A stretch of 64,000 bases of DNA from Euzebyella saccharophila (lineage in GTDB: Bacteria; Bacteroidota; Bacteroidia; Flavobacteriales; Flavobacteriaceae). The translations under genes were made by a program, and so were the position numbers. Where the stretch lies: positions 248,001 to 312,000 of the forward strand of contig NZ_JACYFJ010000005.1 in assembly GCF_014855495.1 (NCBI RefSeq), read 5' to 3'. This document shows positions 44,441 to 52,913 of the stretch, piece by piece. How positions within the stretch are numbered: the first letter of the stretch is position 1; each line of letters opens with the position of its first letter. The notes beneath the pieces were generated by a model. It did not search any database and was not told where the DNA came from. It saw nothing but the letters and a program-made list of their open reading frames with translations.

Positions 44441-44821
44441 ATTTTGTTTTATTCCAATTTGTCGCTGTAATCTATTTTTGATACTGGTGTAAATAGCTAT
44501 TTTACTTAGGTTGACAACAGAAAATGGTCATTACACAACAATGTAAAGTATTACTATAAGAACAAATGATACATTTGGATTTCTGGGGCAGATCTTATTC
44601 AAAGGTCATTTATTGTACATAATATTAGCATAGGACATTGTCAAGTATTTTCTTCTCCGGAAATAAGATGATTAGGCTTTAGTAGTCTTACTGTTTAAAA
44701 GAAATTTATCTTGCGGATAAATTATGTATTTCATCTTTTTATTTTTGTTGTTTGTTCAATAAGAAATGAGGAAATTAGTAGTGAACAATTAATGTTGAGC
44801 CAAAACAATCTTTACTATACA
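44441..44821. other. 381-base spacer with partial copy C of the repeated motif
   Basis: No gene is visible. It carries ATGTATTTCATC around 44724-44735, which shares TGTATTTCATC with the two 16-base copies near 26976 and 41844, and a TATTTTTG box (about 44741-44748) that could be the -7 box for the histidine kinase. Confidence 0.4.
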
Positions 44822-46789
44822 ATGAATTTAAAGGGCAAAAAAAAATATTTGGTGGTATTAGGTATGCTACTTTCCTTTTTTTGCTCAGCTCAAGAAGCAT
44901 CCTCTTCAGATGAAAGTATGTTCAATCAATTCCAAGAATTAAGTAGTACTGACGAAAAGCTCAATTTCTTTTTTAATGCGGAAGATCTTTATAGGGAAAA
45001 TTCTACTTATGATTGGTTGGAACTAATAACCATTAATTTAAATGCGGCCATTAAGAATGATGACCAGGAAGACCTTAAGCGTTTTCAGCTTATGCAAGCC
45101 AGAATATTCTATGACCTTGGGGATTATGATAAAAGTCTTGCTATAAATAAGGAACTGTTCGAGCAGATAGACGACCTTGATATATACCTCTCCAGCAAGC
45201 TGTTGGATTTAATGGATGATAATTATGGTAAATTAGGTATGTATCCTGAGCAAATAGATACCAGAAAAAAACAAAGGGAACTTGGCATCATGGAAAGTGT
45301 GCCCTTTTACGATATCTACTCTAACTTGGGTATGTACCGCAGGGCCATGGATGATTACATAGCCTATGAGAAAAAGAATATTGAGGAGGATGACTATTTT
45401 GGCCAGGCAGAATATTATAACAATCTTGGAAATTTTCTGCGTTTGGATGGTTCAACCCCCACTGCATTGGGAAGGTATAAGAAAGCAAAAGGCTTTATAG
45501 ATGTTTTCCTTGACAACGTAACCCGGAAAAAATCAAAAAAGGTACATGAAGAAGCAGAGTTGCTAAAAGGGGTAATAGAGGGCAATATTGGTAAATGTCA
45601 TGTTGATTTAAAACAATATGAGGATGCCATACCTTATTTGGAAAAATCCATAAAAAGAATAAAAGAGAATACCACAAGGGGTTATTCTTCCGAGATTACA
45701 GAAAACAGCTTGGCAATTTCCGAATGCTTTCTTCAATTAAGAAACTATTCAAAAGCCACGGATTACTTGAGTGATGATTTAAGGACCTACACGACGGACA
45801 ATCTTCTACAAAAGAACAGATTGTTGGCCATGTACTATGAAATGACCGAGGATTTCAAAAATTCCAATTATTACTTAAGAAAGAATATTAGGGTTAGGGA
45901 TTCCATCAGTGAAAATGAATCGCAACTAAGACAGCAACAGCTTTCAACCGTAATGATCCAAGATCTTAAACTATCCCAAGACTTACTGGCAGAACAGAAA
46001 TTGGCCTTGGAGAAGCAGAAGAACGAAAACTTGGCCATGGACAAGAGAAATAGTTTGGTTTTAATTTCCTTGCTATTTACACTGTTGGGCTTCGCCGGTT
46101 TGGTCTATGCCTACCTCAAGAGTATCAAAAACCAAAGACTGATTGCGGAACAAAAGTATATTATAGAAAACTCCCTTGTGGAAAAGGATTCCTTGCTAAA
46201 GGAAATTCACCATCGGGTAAAGAACAATTTGCAAATGGTTTCAAGCTTGCTGAGCCTACAAACCAAAAATACCCGTAGTAAAGCCGCTATAGAGGCATTG
46301 GAAGAAGGAAAAAGTAGGGTGAAGGCAATGGCATTGATACATCAAAAACTGTATCAAAACGAAGACCTTTCCGTGATTGAGATGCAAAGCTATATTGAAA
46401 GTTTGATCAATAGCGTACAATCGGTTTATAAAAAAGGTGGTCATAATATCAATATCACCGTAGATGCAGAAGGTGTAGAACTGGATATTGACCGAGCTAT
46501 ACCGTTTGGTCTTATGCTAAACGAATTGGTTTCCAATTCATTTAAGTATGCTTTTCCTCATGGGGATGAAAATGGAAAAATCTACATTCACATTAGAAAA
46601 ACAGGGGATCAAGAAGGATTTTTCGAATATTCCGATAATGGTGTAGGGCTTCCTGTAGATACGGAGGAAAGAGCTAGTACCTCCATGGGAATACGCCTTA
46701 TGAACCGACTTGCCAATCAATTACAGACCACTCTTAACATTGACAGAAACTTGGATGACGGAGTTCGCTATTGGTTCAATTTTAAGTAG
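44822..46789 (+). CDS. TPR-containing sensor histidine kinase (HisKA_2 type)
   Basis: 655 residues from the ATG at 44822, chosen because it begins a clean signal peptide (MNLKGKKKYLVVLGMLLSFFCSAQ); an upstream in-frame TTG adds an implausible leader. Periplasmic TPR-like repeats (about 60-380) lead to a coiled coil, one membrane helix (about 410-430), then HisKA_2 with EIHHRVKNNLQM (phospho-His near 463/464) and HATPase with LNELVSNSFKYAFP and DNGVGLP. This kinase class often serves LytTR or PAS-type regulators; the LytTR regulator just upstream is its probable partner. Confidence 0.92.
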   Translation: MNLKGKKKYLVVLGMLLSFFCSAQEASSSDESMFNQFQELSSTDEKLNFFFNAEDLYRENSTYDWLELITINLNAAIKNDDQEDLKRFQLMQARIFYDLGDYDKSLAINKELFEQIDDLDIYLSSKLLDLMDDNYGKLGMYPEQIDTRKKQRELGIMESVPFYDIYSNLGMYRRAMDDYIAYEKKNIEEDDYFGQAEYYNNLGNFLRLDGSTPTALGRYKKAKGFIDVFLDNVTRKKSKKVHEEAELLKGVIEGNIGKCHVDLKQYEDAIPYLEKSIKRIKENTTRGYSSEITENSLAISECFLQLRNYSKATDYLSDDLRTYTTDNLLQKNRLLAMYYEMTEDFKNSNYYLRKNIRVRDSISENESQLRQQQLSTVMIQDLKLSQDLLAEQKLALEKQKNENLAMDKRNSLVLISLLFTLLGFAGLVYAYLKSIKNQRLIAEQKYIIENSLVEKDSLLKEIHHRVKNNLQMVSSLLSLQTKNTRSKAAIEALEEGKSRVKAMALIHQKLYQNEDLSVIEMQSYIESLINSVQSVYKKGGHNINITVDAEGVELDIDRAIPFGLMLNELVSNSFKYAFPHGDENGKIYIHIRKTGDQEGFFEYSDNGVGLPVDTEERASTSMGIRLMNRLANQLQTTLNIDRNLDDGVRYWFNFK

Positions 46790-46844
46790 GAAACCAAGCA
46801 CTTTTAAATTTATACTACGTCTCATCTTCGTTCAAATTATGGCT

Positions 46845-46852
46845 ACCTTTGC
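46845..46852 (+). promoter_or_regulatory. -7 promoter box immediately before menC (TACCTTTG)
   Basis: Exact TAnnTTTG; the final G is 6 bases before the A of the menC ATG, which would put the mRNA start at or next to the start codon. A -33 element is not clear. Confidence 0.5.
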
Positions 46853-46857
46853 TTCTA

Positions 46858-47910
46858 ATGGATGCCTATTTTAAAAAGTATATCTTAGATTTTAAACGAC
46901 CCAGTGGTACTTCACGTGGGGTTTTAGAACAGAAAGAAACATTTCTTCTTATCATAAAAAACCAACAAAAATGGGGTGTTGGTGAGTGCGGCATTTTTAG
47001 AGGCCTAAGTATAGATGATGTGCCTGAGTATATGGAGAAGTTAGAGTGGGTTTGTCAAAACATCGAAAACGGCGAGTCATTTTTAATTGAGAATTTAGTG
47101 CAGTTTCCTAGCATTCAATTTGGTGTAGAACAAGCTTTTAGGTCGCTTTACTCAAAAAATCCATTTCATCTATTTGAATCGGATTTTTTAAATAGGGAAC
47201 AACCTATTTCAATCAATGGTTTGATTTGGATGGGAGATGTGGCATTCATGAATGATCAAATTGCCCAGAAGATTGATGAGGGCTTCCGTTGTATTAAAAT
47301 GAAAATTGGGGCCATCAATTTTAAGGAAGAGGTTGCAATTCTAGAAGCCATCCGTAAAGAATATTCAAAAGAAAGGATAGAACTTAGGGTAGATGCCAAT
47401 GGGGCGTTCTCGCCAAAGGATGCTTTGGAAAAACTCCATATTCTCGCCCAATATCAATTACATTCCATTGAGCAGCCCATTAAAGCAGGGCAGAAAAAGC
47501 AAATGAGGGAGCTTTGTGAAAAAACGCCTCTGTCCATAGCTTTGGATGAAGAATTAATAGGAATATTCGGCGTAACAAAAAAGAAGGAATTATTACAAAT
47601 GGTAAAGCCTCAATATGTCATTCTAAAACCAAGCCTGATTGGCGGGTTTAAAGGTTCACAAGAATGGATTGAATTGGCAAATAGTTTGAATATAGGATGG
47701 TGGGTAACCAGTGCATTAGAAAGCAATATAGGACTTAACGCGATTGCCCAATGGACCGCAACTTTAAACAATTCAATGCCTCAAGGTCTTGGTACCGGGG
47801 CCTTATTTACCAACAATATGGAAAGTCCGCTTGAGGTTTCTAATGGCGGACTATATTATGAACAGGATAAGACTTGGAATTATCAGCAAATAAATGATTT
47901 ATGTATATAG
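46858..47910 (+). CDS. menC: o-Succinylbenzoate synthase MenC
   Basis: 350 residues from the ATG at 46858; a TTG three codons upstream overlaps the -7 box. Enolase superfamily: acid/base Lys in IKMKIG, metal ligands in VDANGAF, SIEQPI and ALDEEL, and the second Lys in ILKPSLIGGF. It dehydrates SHCHC to o-succinylbenzoate. It overlaps the following CPBP gene by 10 bases, giving a menC-CPBP-menE unit. Confidence 0.94.
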   Translation: MDAYFKKYILDFKRPSGTSRGVLEQKETFLLIIKNQQKWGVGECGIFRGLSIDDVPEYMEKLEWVCQNIENGESFLIENLVQFPSIQFGVEQAFRSLYSKNPFHLFESDFLNREQPISINGLIWMGDVAFMNDQIAQKIDEGFRCIKMKIGAINFKEEVAILEAIRKEYSKERIELRVDANGAFSPKDALEKLHILAQYQLHSIEQPIKAGQKKQMRELCEKTPLSIALDEELIGIFGVTKKKELLQMVKPQYVILKPSLIGGFKGSQEWIELANSLNIGWWVTSALESNIGLNAIAQWTATLNNSMPQGLGTGALFTNNMESPLEVSNGGLYYEQDKTWNYQQINDLCI

Positions 47911-48830
47911 AACAAGGGTATAAGGGCAATTTGGGGCTTTGGAAATACGCTTTCATACCATTGGGCTTTTTGGCGTTAATGGTATTTAATTATATATCCA
48001 CAATTATGTCCCCAGTACCTGTGGAGGACTATATGCAACAATTAATAGATAAGTTAGGTAGCAATACCGTATTGGTCATTTTATTGGCTCCTTTGGTTGT
48101 TGGCCTTTTTTTGGTGTTGGGTTGGACTAAATTGGTACATGAACAATCGATCACTTCCCTTACCACCAGCAGGAAAGCAATAGATTGGAGACGTATATTT
48201 TTTGCATTTACGGTTTGGGGACTAATTACGGCAGGTATGACCTACGCTTATATTTTGTTTGCCCCGGAAAACTATGTTTTCAACTTTCAAATGAAACCCT
48301 TTTTGACTTTGGCAATTATTAGTCTTCTGTTGATTCCTTTACAGACCAGTTTTGAAGAGTATTTGTTCCGTGGTCATTTAATGCAGGGATTGGGAATTCT
48401 AGCTAAAAATAGATGGTTTCCTTTAGTGGTAACCTCCGTTTTGTTCGGGGTGTTGCACCTAGGAAATCCGGAAGTGAGCAAATTAGGGTACGGTATTATG
48501 GTCTATTATATTGGTACGGGATTCTTTTTAGGAATTCTAACTTTGATGGATGAAGGGTTGGAACTTGCTTTGGGGTTTCATGCCGCCAATAATTTGATAA
48601 CCGCACTTTTGGTTACCGCAGATTGGACGGCTTTTCAAACGGAGTCTATTTACAGGGATATTTCGGAGCCATCCTTAAGCTGGGACGGATTCATCCCTGT
48701 CTTTGTCATCTTTCCCCTTTTGCTATATGTTTTTTCGGTTAAATATAAATGGACGGATTGGACCGGGAAATTATTCGGAAGGGTTTTGACCGAAGAAGAA
48801 TTTAAATCCCTTCCGGAAAATGAGCAATAG
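47901..48830 (+). CDS. CPBP-family intramembrane metalloprotease
   Basis: 309 residues, about eight membrane helices. The CPBP (Rce1-like) motifs are EEYLFRGHLMQG (Glu-Glu and Arg), a His in FGVLHLGNPE, and GFHAANN (His and Asn). The family cleaves or chaperones membrane proteins. The gene overlaps menC by 10 bases and menE by 11 bases, so it is translated from the same mRNA; a link to quinone synthesis is suggested by position only. Confidence 0.92.
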   Translation: MYIEQGYKGNLGLWKYAFIPLGFLALMVFNYISTIMSPVPVEDYMQQLIDKLGSNTVLVILLAPLVVGLFLVLGWTKLVHEQSITSLTTSRKAIDWRRIFFAFTVWGLITAGMTYAYILFAPENYVFNFQMKPFLTLAIISLLLIPLQTSFEEYLFRGHLMQGLGILAKNRWFPLVVTSVLFGVLHLGNPEVSKLGYGIMVYYIGTGFFLGILTLMDEGLELALGFHAANNLITALLVTADWTAFQTESIYRDISEPSLSWDGFIPVFVIFPLLLYVFSVKYKWTDWTGKLFGRVLTEEEFKSLPENEQ

Positions 48831-49902
48831 TTTCAAGGAAATTCACCCTAGTTTTAGGCTTCAAGGAGAGCACTATACTAAAGAGCAACTAAGGGAAGTA
48901 GCTTATTCTTTGATTAAGGAAGGTGAAGATTTTGAGAAATCCATCGGGGATTTTTTAATTGACTGGTTGAACGATGCCGATTACTTAGTTGTGCAAACTT
49001 CGGGATCTACAGGTAAGCCTAAGAAAATTCAACTTCAAAAAGAGTACATGAAAAATTCAGCTGTGGTTACAGGTGAATTTTTCGGTCTAAAGCCAAAAGA
49101 TACGGCCTTACTTTGTCTACCAGCCAGTTACATTGCAGGTAAAATGATGTTGGTGCGGTCCATGGTTTTAGGGCTTCATCTAGATTATATAAATCCAACA
49201 ACGGAGGTATCATTAAAAGCTGATTCTGGCTATGATTTCGCGGCCATGGTTCCCTTACAGGTTGAAAACTCACTTTCTGAAATACATAAAATAAAATATT
49301 TAATAGTTGGAGGCGCAGCGGTTTCGGAGGAGTTGAAAGTAAAAATAGGCCTTACAGGTATACCGACCCAAATTTATGAAACCTACGGAATGACCGAAAC
49401 AATTACCCATATTGCGGTTAAAAAAATCCATCCGAATGATAATATCCAAGAAAACTTCAAAGCTTTAAAGGGGGTAACGTTTAAGCAGGATGAAAGGTCT
49501 TGCCTCATTATCGAAGCCCAACAGGTAACAGATGAGCCAGTCTTGACCAATGATGTGGTGAACTTGGTCTCGGAAAAAGAGTTTAATTGGTTGGGGCGCT
49601 ATGATAATGTAATCAATTCTGCAGGGGTAAAATTATTTCCAGAGCAAATTGAGGCTAAATTGGGTAAATTTTTATCTCAAAGATTTTTTGTTGCAGGTAT
49701 TCCCGATCAAAAACTGGGACATAAACTTGTCCTAATTTTAGAGGGAGAGGGGCAAATAGTGGCTGTACGCGATAAAATAGCAAAGTCTCCAGAACTGGAT
49801 ACCTATGAGCGACCTAAAGATATCTACTTTGTAAAAACATTCATGGAAACAACTTCGGGTAAAATTCAAAGAAACAAAACCATGGAGTTGCTTCCAATCT
49901 AG
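48820..49902 (+). CDS. menE: o-Succinylbenzoate-CoA ligase MenE (AMP-binding)
   Basis: 360 residues, shorter than the typical 450-490, as usual for Bacteroidota MenE. Adenylation motifs: VVQTSGSTGKPKKIQL (P-loop), YETYGMTET and the LGRYDNVINSAGVKLFPEQIE hinge, with a C-terminal Lys in TSGKIQRNKT. It activates o-succinylbenzoate with ATP and CoA. Position after menC supports the assignment. The product's partner enzyme menB is not in the window. Confidence 0.92.
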   Translation: MSNSFKEIHPSFRLQGEHYTKEQLREVAYSLIKEGEDFEKSIGDFLIDWLNDADYLVVQTSGSTGKPKKIQLQKEYMKNSAVVTGEFFGLKPKDTALLCLPASYIAGKMMLVRSMVLGLHLDYINPTTEVSLKADSGYDFAAMVPLQVENSLSEIHKIKYLIVGGAAVSEELKVKIGLTGIPTQIYETYGMTETITHIAVKKIHPNDNIQENFKALKGVTFKQDERSCLIIEAQQVTDEPVLTNDVVNLVSEKEFNWLGRYDNVINSAGVKLFPEQIEAKLGKFLSQRFFVAGIPDQKLGHKLVLILEGEGQIVAVRDKIAKSPELDTYERPKDIYFVKTFMETTSGKIQRNKTMELLPI

Positions 49903-49905
49903 ATT

Positions 49906-51534
49906 TTAGGTTTGTATCACCCCTAAATTAAAGTCCTTTTCAATTGGGGCATGGTTAGCAGCTTCAATCCCCATAGAAATCCATTTTCTGGTTTCCAATG
50001 GGTTAATAATGGCATCGGTCCATAGTCTGGCAGCTGCATAGTAGGGAGATACTTGGTTGTCATACCTATCCTTTATTTTGTTAAAAAGCTCGGTTTCTTT
50101 TTCTAGGGTTATGGTTTCACCCTTCTTTTTTAAGGAAGCCTTTTCAATCTGAAGTAAAACCTTGGCGGCAGAATTCCCGCCCATAACTGCAAGCTCTGCA
50201 CTAGGCCACGCCACAATAAGTCTGGGGTCATAAGCTTTCCCGCACATGGCATAATTTCCAGCACCGTAACTATTTCCAATTACAACGGTAAACTTTGGGA
50301 CAACAGAATTGCTCACCGCATTTACCATTTTAGCACCATCCTTGATGATGCCCCCGTGTTCACTTTTACTCCCCACCATAAACCCGGTAACATCTTGTAG
50401 AAAAACCAAAGGGATTTTCTTTTGGTTGCAATTGGCTATGAAACGGGTGGCCTTATCGGCAGAATCGGAATAAATAACGCCCCCAAATTGCATTTCGCCT
50501 TTTTTGGTTTTTACTACCTTGCGTTGATTGGCCACAATACCTACAGCCCACCCGTCTATACGTGCATATCCGGTTAAAATGGTTTTTCCGTATCCTTCCT
50601 TGTATTCTTCAAATTCCGAGTCATCCACCAATCTTTTGATAATCTCTGTCATATCATATTGGTCCGTTCTGGATGCGGGTAAAAGACCAAATAGCTCGTT
50701 TTCATCTGCTTTTGGTTTCAAGGGCTTTTTACGGTTGTATCCTGCCAACTCAAAACCTCCCATTTTGTCCATGATGCTTTTAATTTTATCAAGAGCATCG
50801 GCATCGTTTTTTGCTTTATAATCGGTTACACCGCTAATTTCGCAATGGGTGGTAGCCCCACCAAGGGTTTCATTGTCTATATTTTCGCCAATGGCGGCTT
50901 TGACCAAATAACTTCCGGCCAAGAATATACTTCCGGTCTGGTCTACAATAAGAGCTTCATCGCTCATAATGGGCAAATAGGCGCCCCCGGCCACACAGCT
51001 ACCCATTACTGCAGCAATTTGGGTAATTCCCATGCTACTCATAACCGCATTATTTCTAAAAATTCGCCCAAAATGCTCTTTATCCGGAAATATTTCGTCT
51101 TGTAAAGGAAGATACACCCCGGCACTGTCCACTAGATATATAATGGGCAACCTGTTTTCAATGGCAATTTCTTGGGCCCTAAGATTTTTCTTTCCGGTAA
51201 TGGGGAACCAGGCACCTGCTTTTACGGTAGCGTCATTGGCCACTACCAGGCATTGTTTGCCAGAAACATATCCCATTTTAATGACCACTCCGCCAGAAGG
51301 GCATCCACCATGCTCTTCGTACATGCCATCTCCCACGAGGGCTCCTATTTCTATGCTATGGCTTTTATCATCCAATAAATAATCAATGCGTTCCCTAGCA
51401 GTCATTTTGCCTTGGGCATGCTGCTTTTCAATTCGTGATTTTCCCCCGCCCAATTTTACTGTGGATATTTTCCTTTTTAAGGCGGAAAGAAGTAATTTAT
51501 TATGGTCCTCGTTTTTATTGAATTTTAAGTCCAT
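49906..51534 (-). CDS. Acyl-CoA carboxylase beta (carboxyltransferase) subunit
   Basis: 542 residues, the standard length. Carboxyltransferase landmarks: KMTARERIDYLLD, GGCPSGGVV, the SGGAYLPIMSDE-type acyl-CoA loop (GSCVAGGAYLPIM), TGFMVG and GNSYGAGNYAMCG. It transfers carboxyl from biotin to acyl-CoA (propionyl- or methylcrotonyl-CoA). The biotin carboxylase and carrier partner is not adjacent. Converges on menE; divergent from the Gfo/Idh gene. Confidence 0.9.
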   Translation of the reverse strand: MDLKFNKNEDHNKLLLSALKRKISTVKLGGGKSRIEKQHAQGKMTARERIDYLLDDKSHSIEIGALVGDGMYEEHGGCPSGGVVIKMGYVSGKQCLVVANDATVKAGAWFPITGKKNLRAQEIAIENRLPIIYLVDSAGVYLPLQDEIFPDKEHFGRIFRNNAVMSSMGITQIAAVMGSCVAGGAYLPIMSDEALIVDQTGSIFLAGSYLVKAAIGENIDNETLGGATTHCEISGVTDYKAKNDADALDKIKSIMDKMGGFELAGYNRKKPLKPKADENELFGLLPASRTDQYDMTEIIKRLVDDSEFEEYKEGYGKTILTGYARIDGWAVGIVANQRKVVKTKKGEMQFGGVIYSDSADKATRFIANCNQKKIPLVFLQDVTGFMVGSKSEHGGIIKDGAKMVNAVSNSVVPKFTVVIGNSYGAGNYAMCGKAYDPRLIVAWPSAELAVMGGNSAAKVLLQIEKASLKKKGETITLEKETELFNKIKDRYDNQVSPYYAAARLWTDAIINPLETRKWISMGIEAANHAPIEKDFNLGVIQT

Positions 51535-51584
51535 ATAGGTATGTATTCTTTTTTTATAGGTTAAAGATACGGACTAAAATTCAT

Positions 51585-51592
51585 TACATTTG
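51585..51592 (+). promoter_or_regulatory. -7 promoter box of the Gfo/Idh gene (TACATTTG)
   Basis: Exact TAnnTTTG, 31 bases before the ATG at 51624. Confidence 0.5.
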
Positions 51593-51623
51593 GTACAATC
51601 CATTAACGTAAAAAAAGGAATTA

Positions 51624-52595
51624 ATGATTAGATGGGGTATTGTTGGTCCGGGTAGAATTGCACATAGTTTTGCCAAGGACCTAAAATTGGTTGAAGGAGG
51701 AAAACTTACCGGAGTGGCTTCTAGAAGTTTGGAGCGTGCCCAAGAATTTGCAAAGGAGTACGGGGCAGAACACAGTTTTGGTTCCTATGAAGAAATGTTT
51801 GAGAGTGATGAGGTAGACGTACTTTACATTGCAACACCACATACGTCACATTGTGAGCTTTCAATTGCCGCTATGGAGAAAGGAAAGCATGTTCTATGTG
51901 AAAAGCCCATGGGTATCAATTTAGCGGAAGTGGAGCAAATGGTTGACGCGGCAAAAAAGAACAAGGTTTTTCTTATGGAAGCGCTTTGGAGCCGCTTTAA
52001 TCCGTCTATTCTCAAGGTAAAGGAAATGGTTGAAAAAGGAGATTTGGGTAAAATTGCTTATTTAAATGCCGATTTTGGTTTTTATGCCTTGGACAGGGAT
52101 GCAAAGCATAGACTGTTAAATCCCGATTTAGCGGGAGGCTCTTTATTGGACATAGGTATTTATCCTATTTTTTTAGCATATCTCATCCTGGGCAAGCCTG
52201 AAACGATTATGGCTACCTCCAAATTCCATAGTACCGGGGTAGAGGCACAGACGGCCATGATATTTGATTACCCTTACGCGCAGGCGGTTTTAAGTAGCGG
52301 ACTACGGTCTAAAATTTCAATGAAAGCCGAAATTGCCGGTAGCAAAGGGTCTGCTTATCTACATGAAAGATGGCATGAGACACAAGGCTACTCGGTAGAA
52401 TTGAATGGAGAGCTGGAGGAAATAGATTTTCCAACAAAGGGAATTGGGTACTCCCACGAAATTGAAGAGGTACACCATTGTCTAAACTCAGGAAAATTAG
52501 AAAGCACAAATTGGAGTTTGGATAATAGTTTGGATTTGGCCAATCTTCTAAATGAAGTTCGTAAAATAACGGGAATTAGTTTTCCTGGGGAATAG
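51624..52595 (+). CDS. Gfo/Idh/MocA-family oxidoreductase
   Basis: 323 residues. N-terminal Rossmann fold with GIVGPGRIAHSF, then the EKP motif in LCEKPMGINLAEVE, and the C-terminal alpha/beta domain with GGSLLDIGIYP containing the DIGIY segment. It oxidises or reduces sugars or dihydrodiols with NAD(P). The Ala-Leu-Trp-Ser-Arg (EALWSRF) phrase resembles dihydrodiol dehydrogenase-like members. Substrate unknown. Confidence 0.9.
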   Translation: MIRWGIVGPGRIAHSFAKDLKLVEGGKLTGVASRSLERAQEFAKEYGAEHSFGSYEEMFESDEVDVLYIATPHTSHCELSIAAMEKGKHVLCEKPMGINLAEVEQMVDAAKKNKVFLMEALWSRFNPSILKVKEMVEKGDLGKIAYLNADFGFYALDRDAKHRLLNPDLAGGSLLDIGIYPIFLAYLILGKPETIMATSKFHSTGVEAQTAMIFDYPYAQAVLSSGLRSKISMKAEIAGSKGSAYLHERWHETQGYSVELNGELEEIDFPTKGIGYSHEIEEVHHCLNSGKLESTNWSLDNSLDLANLLNEVRKITGISFPGE

Positions 52596-52679
52596 AAAGA
52601 CCCTCAAAATCCTTTGGAATGAGGTTTTACTGTAAAAATTACGATATTTGCAGTTACCTTTAATTGAAACCAAAAATTT

Positions 52680-52862
52680 ATGGGAATGAATAAGAATACC
52701 GTTCTGGCTTGGGCCACCTTTATTATGATTGTTGTAGGAGTGGCTTTGATCGCTCTTGGCGCTTTTAGATATGATGAAGTGGCTGGTTGGGGCTTTGCCT
52801 CGGTCGGAATCGGTTTTTTCGCTATTGCTTGGGTGTTTAACGCGCTTAAGGGTAGAGTATAG
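52680..52862 (+). CDS. CAL67264-family small membrane protein
   Basis: 60 residues with two membrane helices (about 6-26 and 34-54) separated by the short charged loop FRYDEVAGW. It resembles the CAL67264 family of small membrane proteins of flavobacteria. No function known. It precedes ettA by 51 bases and may be co-transcribed. Confidence 0.85.
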   Translation: MGMNKNTVLAWATFIMIVVGVALIALGAFRYDEVAGWGFASVGIGFFAIAWVFNALKGRV

Positions 52863-52913
52863 CCTTACTTATCATAAAAATAAATCACAATTTAAAATTT
52901 AATAAACGCTTCA

